From contig OZ020515.1 of assembly GCA_963971425.1 (NCBI GenBank), positions 37,152,371 through 37,216,370 of the forward strand: a stretch of DNA of 64,000 bases, given 5' to 3'. A program made the position numbers and the translations under genes. A model generated the notes under the pieces. The model ran no database searches. It saw nothing but the letters and a program-made list of their open reading frames with translations, and was not told where the DNA came from. Position 1 is the stretch's first letter, and each line of letters starts with the position of its first letter. Source of the DNA: Bryoerythrophyllum caledonicum (lineage: Eukaryota; Streptophyta; Bryopsida; Pottiales; Pottiaceae). Shown here in pieces: positions 58,765-64,000 of the stretch.

Positions 58765-59430
58765 TCATGCGATTTCTGCAATATTAGCAAGCTCTAGTAT
58801 GCGTATAACTTCATTGAAGCTATAGCTTGGAGCATGCATGAACAAGTCTTTTTTGTAGTCCAGTTTACACAAGTAACGTAAGATGTAGTACACATGCTTA
58901 CAATATTTCCATTGCCCCTTCTTTTCCAACGCCTCTGCTGACATCTTCAAGAAATCTGGGCACTGCATGCGGGGTAGTCTGTGATAGGAGCATTGCTATC
59001 TCGTGAACGGTGAGCGGCAAGTGGCGAGTGGCGCATTTCTCATCAATGTGAGCATACAATGTTTGACATATTTGCGTCAATTTCTTCGGCACGCGAACAA
59101 CAAACCACTTTGATGGATCACATACCAATTCCACACTGAAGTTGTATGTAGAACTATTGAATCTAGTCCATTGAAGGCCTCTTCTGTACTTGTTCGAGTC
59201 ACTCTTGTTCCATCTTGTGGATTAGAGAAATTCACCGTATCCAATTAATAAAAATTGTGGCCTGACATGAGTGGCATGTCAAGCTTGGTTTTGGTAGACT
59301 TAAAGATCTTCGCACGTTTTAGTCTGCATGTCTTGGAAGGGCCTAGGAAAGTGTTGAATAACTTTTGCAATAAATCTGGAGTCACCTGAACATTGTATGG
59401 ATCGCTACCAAAGCATACCTATGTTGTGAC
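58765..59430 (-). pseudogene. SWIM-domain gene remnant
   Basis: Two overlapping minus-strand frames look like one protein split by a frameshift near 58960. Frame one (59134-58898) reads FVVRVPKKLTQICQTLYAHI. Frame two (58968-58765) reads CPDFLKMSAEALEKKGQWKY then CKHVYYILRYLCKLDYKKD, which is the C-terminal part of a SWIM zinc finger (C..CPDF...CKH), with the first Cys lost. Upstream sequence to about 59430 also looks like former coding DNA (LLQKLFNTFLGPSKTCRLKR) with a stop. SWIM fingers occur in MULE transposases and some plant proteins of unknown role. This copy differs from the SWIM transposase at 22 kb. Confidence 0.45.
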
Positions 59431-59639
59431 CTTTTTCATCGTGCCACGTTTTAACCAGCCTCAATATGAAGTGATTTTTGTGAAAGCTCGGATGATATTG
59501 TCCATGGTAGCCGCATACAAACACCCCATGGTGGTTTCAAATTTTACGAGGCAATGATAATAGAATGTATCTAAAAGGCTGAAAGATGGCATGCCTGCTC
59601 TTTCATCAAGCGTGAGATCTTGCGAGGACACAATAATTC

Positions 59640-60855
59640 TTATGTAAATTCTAATTACATTTCTAAATAGTTTTTAATTCCAAAATATACAAGGCATTAA
59701 GAGTACTTACAAGTTGCATTGTGCACTCCCATTGTCTATATAGCCATCCAATCCTCAAGAGCAAGACGCTTGCTCTCGGCAGTAGCACCCAAAGATAACC
59801 ACCACCTTTGTATAACTTAGTATTGTACTTCAGCCTCCTCTTGTGTCTTGGACTCTTTCCATACCTTGCATATGGGAATGTGTTGACCCTGGGTACTTGA
59901 GAGAGAATGTTATTGTTGGTGCCTTCTTGCAGGCATATAGTTCAATGGAATAAAAATGTCCATTTTTTATATTCTATAGGCACGTCCTTATTGCTACTAC
60001 CATCAAACTGCTAGATGGCGTACTAGCTAAGAAGCCTTAAATATGAAATTAAATATCTTAGTTATCATCAAGACACAAAATTTGTTTGCCTCTGTTGTTG
60101 CTCTGTTCAGATAATCTGAGTCAATTTATCAACTCCATTTTTTGAATTTTTATTCCCAAATGAGCATACATGTATTTTCAACTCTTTTCAAAATTTTGAG
60201 TGGCCCAAAGAAAACCTTTGGATCCAAAACTCCCCTTTGAGCTAGTGAAAAACTTGGAAATTTTAGAAACATTGTTTGATAAACAAAAATGAATATGAAA
60301 ATAAATCAAAAAAATTCTTCAAAAATAATATTCATCTTCACTTTCTTACCTTCAACCATCGAGTAAATTTTCTTTGTAAAATATAAATTATATTTTGGGA
60401 TTTTGTTTTGTTGCTAGATTGAGATCTTTCAAGTTTTTTGTGAACTTTTGAGGGCCTCCAAAATGGCCTTCGGATCCAAAAGCCATATTTGGGGCACTCC
60501 AAAACTTTTCAAAAGTTAAAAATCATGCCTTGATTTCCAAAAAATAATTTTAAAAAATAGAAAATAGAAAACATAGAGTTTGTCTTGCTTCTATTGTTGT
60601 TTCTTTTCAAGTAAATAAGTAAACCTCATAATTTTATTTTTTGAATATGGTATTTTTCCATATGAGCATACATGTATTTTCAACTCTTTTCAAAATTTTG
60701 AGTGGCCCAAAGAAAGCCTTTGGATCCAAAACTCCCCTTTGAGCTAGTGAAAAACTTGGAAATTTTAGAAACATTGTTTGATAAACAAAAATGAATATGA
60801 AAATAAATCCAAAAAATTCTTCAAAAAGAATATTCATCTTTACTTTCTTACCTTG
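59640..60855. repeat. AT-rich region with a 0.2-kb duplicated block
   Basis: The block starting GAGCATACATGTATTTTCAA occurs at 60162 and again at 60664, about 195 bp each and nearly identical, in direct orientation. A weaker relative lies at 60440-60540. No gene is supported in 59640-60855. Confidence 0.75.
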
Positions 60856-60859
60856 TAAC

Positions 60860-61225
60860 TGATTTTGGGTAAAAATTCAAGGATCTCATCCAGAGGGGGG
60901 GAGAATCGTGATTTTTTACCAAAATCAGTGACCCCTGATTTTGGCTTTCGGATCCGTAAGCCATTTTCAGGGGTCATTGATTTTGGTAAAAATTCAAGGA
61001 TCTCATCCAGAGGGGGGGAGAATCGTGAATTTTTACCAAAATCTGTGACCCCTGATTTTGGCTTTCGGATCCGAAAGCCATTTTCAGGGGTTATTGATTT
61101 TGGTAAAAATTCAAGGATCTTATCCAGAGGGGGGGGAGAATCGTGAATTTTTACCAAAATCAGTGACTCCTGATTTTGGCTTTTGCATCCGAAAGCCATT
61201 TTCAGGGGTCACTGATTTTGATAAA
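60860..61225. repeat. 117-bp tandem repeat made of inverted arms
   Basis: Three units begin GGATCT(C/T)ATCCAGAGGGG at 60881, 60998 and 61115. A fourth, partial one is at 61651. Each unit contains two inverted pairs: GATTTTGGTAAAAATTC with GAATTTTTACCAAAATC, and CCCCTGATTTTGGCTTTCGG with CCGAAAGCCATTTTCAGGGG. Long open frames on both strands follow from the repeat and are not genes. Confidence 0.85.
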
Positions 61226-61905
61226 AAATTGAGAATCCTCTCCCAGCTAGAGTTCTTCGACGCGCGTGTATAATTCTTCTTTCTTTGACGGTCATGATCA
61301 TGAGATCGTGTTCTCGATTTCTATATTTCGCTCTACCTGATCCTCGTGAGAGTGCTGAGGGAGTGCAGATGCGAGAGGTGGTGAGAGTGGGGAGTGTGGG
61401 AGGGAGGGTGGTGAGTGTGTGAGAGGAGGGTGGGGAGTGTGTATGGTAGGCTAGGGAGTGAGTGGGAGGCTCGAGAGTGTGGGTGGGGTGGGACGTGAGT
61501 GTGTGTGGGGAGGTCCACGGGAGTTATTCTGTAGTGAGTGAGTAATATGTGAGGTCTAGGCTGGGGTGGGGAGGGGGTACAATGTGATATATGCTCTGCC
61601 TCGACTGCTTAGAAGTATGTGAGTCTTGTTGTTAAGAGAGCCCACGCGAAGGATCTCATCCAGCAGGGGGGGGAATCGTGAATTTTTCGAAAATCAGTGA
61701 CCCCTGATTTTGGCTTTCGGATCCGAAAGCCATTTTCAGGGGTCACTGATTTTGATAAAAAATTGAAAATCCTCTCCCAGCTAGAGAGTTCTTCGACATG
61801 CGCGCATATTTCTTCTTCCTTTGACGGTCACGATCATGAGATTGTGTTCACGATTTCTATATTTCGCTCTGCCTGATCCTCGTGAGAGTGTTGAGAGAGT
61901 CCAGA
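61186..61905. repeat. Direct duplication of about 180 bp
   Basis: The block at 61186-61355 (CAGGGGTCACTGATTTTGAT through CTGATCCTCGTGAGAGTG) recurs at 61735-61905. Between them lies a G/T-rich low-complexity stretch (61370-61520). The second copy is cut by the CACTA-type element at 61906. Confidence 0.75.
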
Positions 61906-63104
61906 CACTATAAGAAACCCGTGTTTTTTGTTATGTCCTTAATCATGTCAGCGTGTTTTTTTGATGTCTTGGAGCTAGCCAGTAATGTCCCCGTGAACGT
62001 GAGGATGTCCATGCATCAACAATAAACAGTGGAAGTGGGAGGGTCCCGAGACGCGCGTGCGAAATAGGAGACGCGACGATGTCTCCAACAATGCACCCAT
62101 CTCCAAGGACGTCATCGAGGACATCTTGGGTGACGCAAAACTGCCACGCTGGCAGCGGACAAGCGTTTCACCTGGGGTAAGAATGTCGAAGTTACTGCTG
62201 TGCAAGGTAGAAAGCAGCCCAACGTTAAAAAAAACAGCGAAACGGGCAGCGGTATACAAGAGGAGAAACAAAAGGGCACGAGCCTTTTAAAACAAGATTT
62301 TTTTATAAAAAAAAATATAAAAAATTAAATATATAAAATTGAAGAATGTTCTAATTATATTTATTAACTTTGATCCTCTGAAATTTCTGATTTGTCTACT
62401 TCGTATCAAAATGGTTTCCAAAATAAAATTTAATTTTAAATATTAAAATACAAAAGATTAATTAATATTATAATAATATTTTATAAAAACTGATTATTCT
62501 GTAATTAAAGCGGACATATTAAATTCAGTACTGTATATTTAAATATTAAATAATATTTATTAATTAATATAATATTAAAATACCACTTTTCTACCAAAAC
62601 CAGAATTATAAGGAATTTAGGGTGATTTTGTAAAGTCCTTGGTGGCTTACCCATGTGGACATATTATATATTTTGTAGTTTATAGCACTTCATCTACATG
62701 GCAAACACAATTCCATGTCGGATAAGGTGACACGTCATTCTGTGTATAGGTCCACGTCACTTGAGACATTCAATTGAAGATGTCTCGAGTAACGTCTACA
62801 TATCTTTGAGGACATCCCACAGAGACGTCTCTGAAAACATCAACAGTGTTTGGCAAAACATTGACATGTCCTGGAAAACATCATCGTGTCTTGCAAAACA
62901 TAACCATCAAGTAGGATGAATTTTGTCAAGTTCATCGGATGAATAGAGGCGGCGAGGGTTAGCTGCTGCAGCCATAGTTAGGTCATGAGGCGGCTAGGGT
63001 TAGCTGTTGCAGCCATAGTTAGGTCATGAGACCTTTAAGTAGAATTTGAGGTTGCACAAAGCTCACTTTGGCCTTCATTTCTCCAAGTAGTTAGAGTTTA
63101 GAAT

Positions 63105-63265
63105 GTAGAGGTTGGAGTTTTAGAGTGTAGACTGAGTTTACAAGTTAGAATGTTAGAGTTTAGAGTGTAGAGGTTAGAGTTTTGAGTGTAGAGGTTAGAG
63201 TTTAGAGTGTAGAGGTTAGAGTTTTGAGTGTAGAGGTTAGAGTTTAGAGTGTAGAGGTTAGAGGT
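63105..63265. repeat. Short tandem repeat GTGTAGAGGTTAGAGTTT
   Basis: Units of about 20 bp, alternating GTTTAGAGTGTAGAGGTTAG and GTTTTGAGTGTAGAGGTTAG, occur about six times. Confidence 0.9.
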
Positions 63266-63629
63266 GCAGTGTTGGACATGCAATGTGCTGTGAGCGACAT
63301 ATAGACGTGACCATGCTGTAGAAGACGTATGCCGCAGCACTTAGGAAACGCAGGGATGTCTTTTGAAACATTCCCGTGTCTATGGAGACATTCTTGGACA
63401 TGTTCACAAACACGGCAATGTTTTAGGCTACGATGTTGTGACACTTTAGCGATGTTCAATTTTGAGTACAGTGTAGGCTGTATTCGTCTATGTAATGACT
63501 ATAAAGTGGAAGGCATTCATATTTTAAATTGCGTGTATATCATATTACCACATTTGCAAGTAGGCCAGTAAGCATGAATTTGGATGAATGTACATGTTAC
63601 ATGTATGATGAGGTATTCATGTCTTGTAC

Positions 63630-63725
63630 TCATGTCTTGTACAACATATTCATGTCTTGTACAACATATTCATGTCTTCTACAACATATTCATGTCTTCT
63701 ACAACATATTCATGTCTTGTACAAC
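63630..63725. repeat. 20-bp tandem repeat, about five units
   Basis: The unit ACAACATATTCATGTCTTGT (G/C variant in the third-last base) is repeated head to tail with almost no drift. Confidence 0.95.
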
Positions 63726-64000
63726 ATCTCTCGATGTCCCTCGAAAACGCCATCACATACACAGCGTCAGCAATACCATGCATCAGGGGATGTCACGTCA
63801 GACACGCATAAGTTCTTTGAGACGTCTGCGATGACACCCTCATTGCCGACGACCATGGGTCGGCAACGTATTGGAGGATGCGATCATGTCCATCGCCACG
63901 TCCTCTAGGGCATGGCGATGTTCAAGGAAATCAGCATCAAAATCCAGGTAGCGTTGGCGTAGACGTCAAACAAGACATTTCCACGTCAACCTGGGACGTC

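Larger units (their letters stand above)
61906..64000. mobile_element. CACTA-type element, second copy, right end outside window
   Basis: The left tip, CACTATAAGAAACCCGTG, is identical to that of the element in gag. The interior is again rich in short ACGTC, GACATCC and TGTCTTGCAAAACAT words. No transposase is seen in the part present. Internal tandem repeats lie at 63105-63265 and 63630-63725. At 61906 the element interrupts the second copy of the 61-kb duplication. Confidence 0.7.

Noticed and set aside
60840..61273. Repeated peptide frames on both strands (119 and 93 codons)
   Set aside because: The 117-bp repeat is a multiple of three, so any open frame simply repeats.

Overview
This is nuclear DNA of a land plant with a transposon-rich genome. 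The support is a nuclear gene for plastid ribosomal protein S1 with introns and a transit-peptide-like N-terminus, a small-subunit processome gene, consistent GT-AG introns, and plant-type Copia, Mutator, CACTA, Harbinger-like and pogo-like elements. I cannot name the species. The kinase-jacalin gene and the sparse gene content would suit a non-flowering plant, but that is a guess.

Three host genes look intact and can be joined exon by exon without a frame error. WDR43/UTP5 (minus strand, 10595-13480, 7 exons, 679 aa) is a nucleolar ribosome-biogenesis protein. Plastid RPS1 (minus strand, 49268-51376, 7 exons, 407 aa) has three S1 domains. The third (plus strand, 36026-39189, 4 exons, 810 aa) is the most striking: an N-terminal helical region resembling plant MLKL proteins, a catalytically complete protein kinase, a membrane segment with basic residues on its kinase side, and a C-terminal jacalin lectin domain. 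Its predicted topology is the reverse of ordinary lectin receptor kinases. A phi-class GST remnant lies at 52140-52666.

Mobile DNA region by region: 1.8-5.3 kb, decayed non-LTR retroelement with an RNase H domain (minus strand). 6.5-9.0 kb, head-to-tail Helitron-like ends. 13.8-17.7 kb, small MITEs and a 0.94-kb tandem duplication. 18.5-26.8 kb, a Mutator-like element with two convergent genes (a SWIM-type transposase and an unknown acidic/zinc-finger-like protein) marked throughout by a 19-bp motif, often as hairpins. 26.8-35.5 kb, mostly non-coding decayed repeats. 41.0-44.8 kb, a pogo-like DDE transposon inserted in a Harbinger-like MITE. 44.9-48.4 kb, MITEs, one an internal-deletion derivative of that transposon. 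53.5-57.9 kb, a truncated Copia element with a CACTA-type element inside gag. 57.9-61.9 kb, a SINE with target duplication, a SWIM-domain gene remnant and a 117-bp tandem repeat. 61.9 kb to the end, a second copy of the CACTA-type element that runs off the window.

Gene functions are inferred from protein motifs read by eye. No database search was run. Exon joins were chosen by frame, splice consensus and protein continuity.
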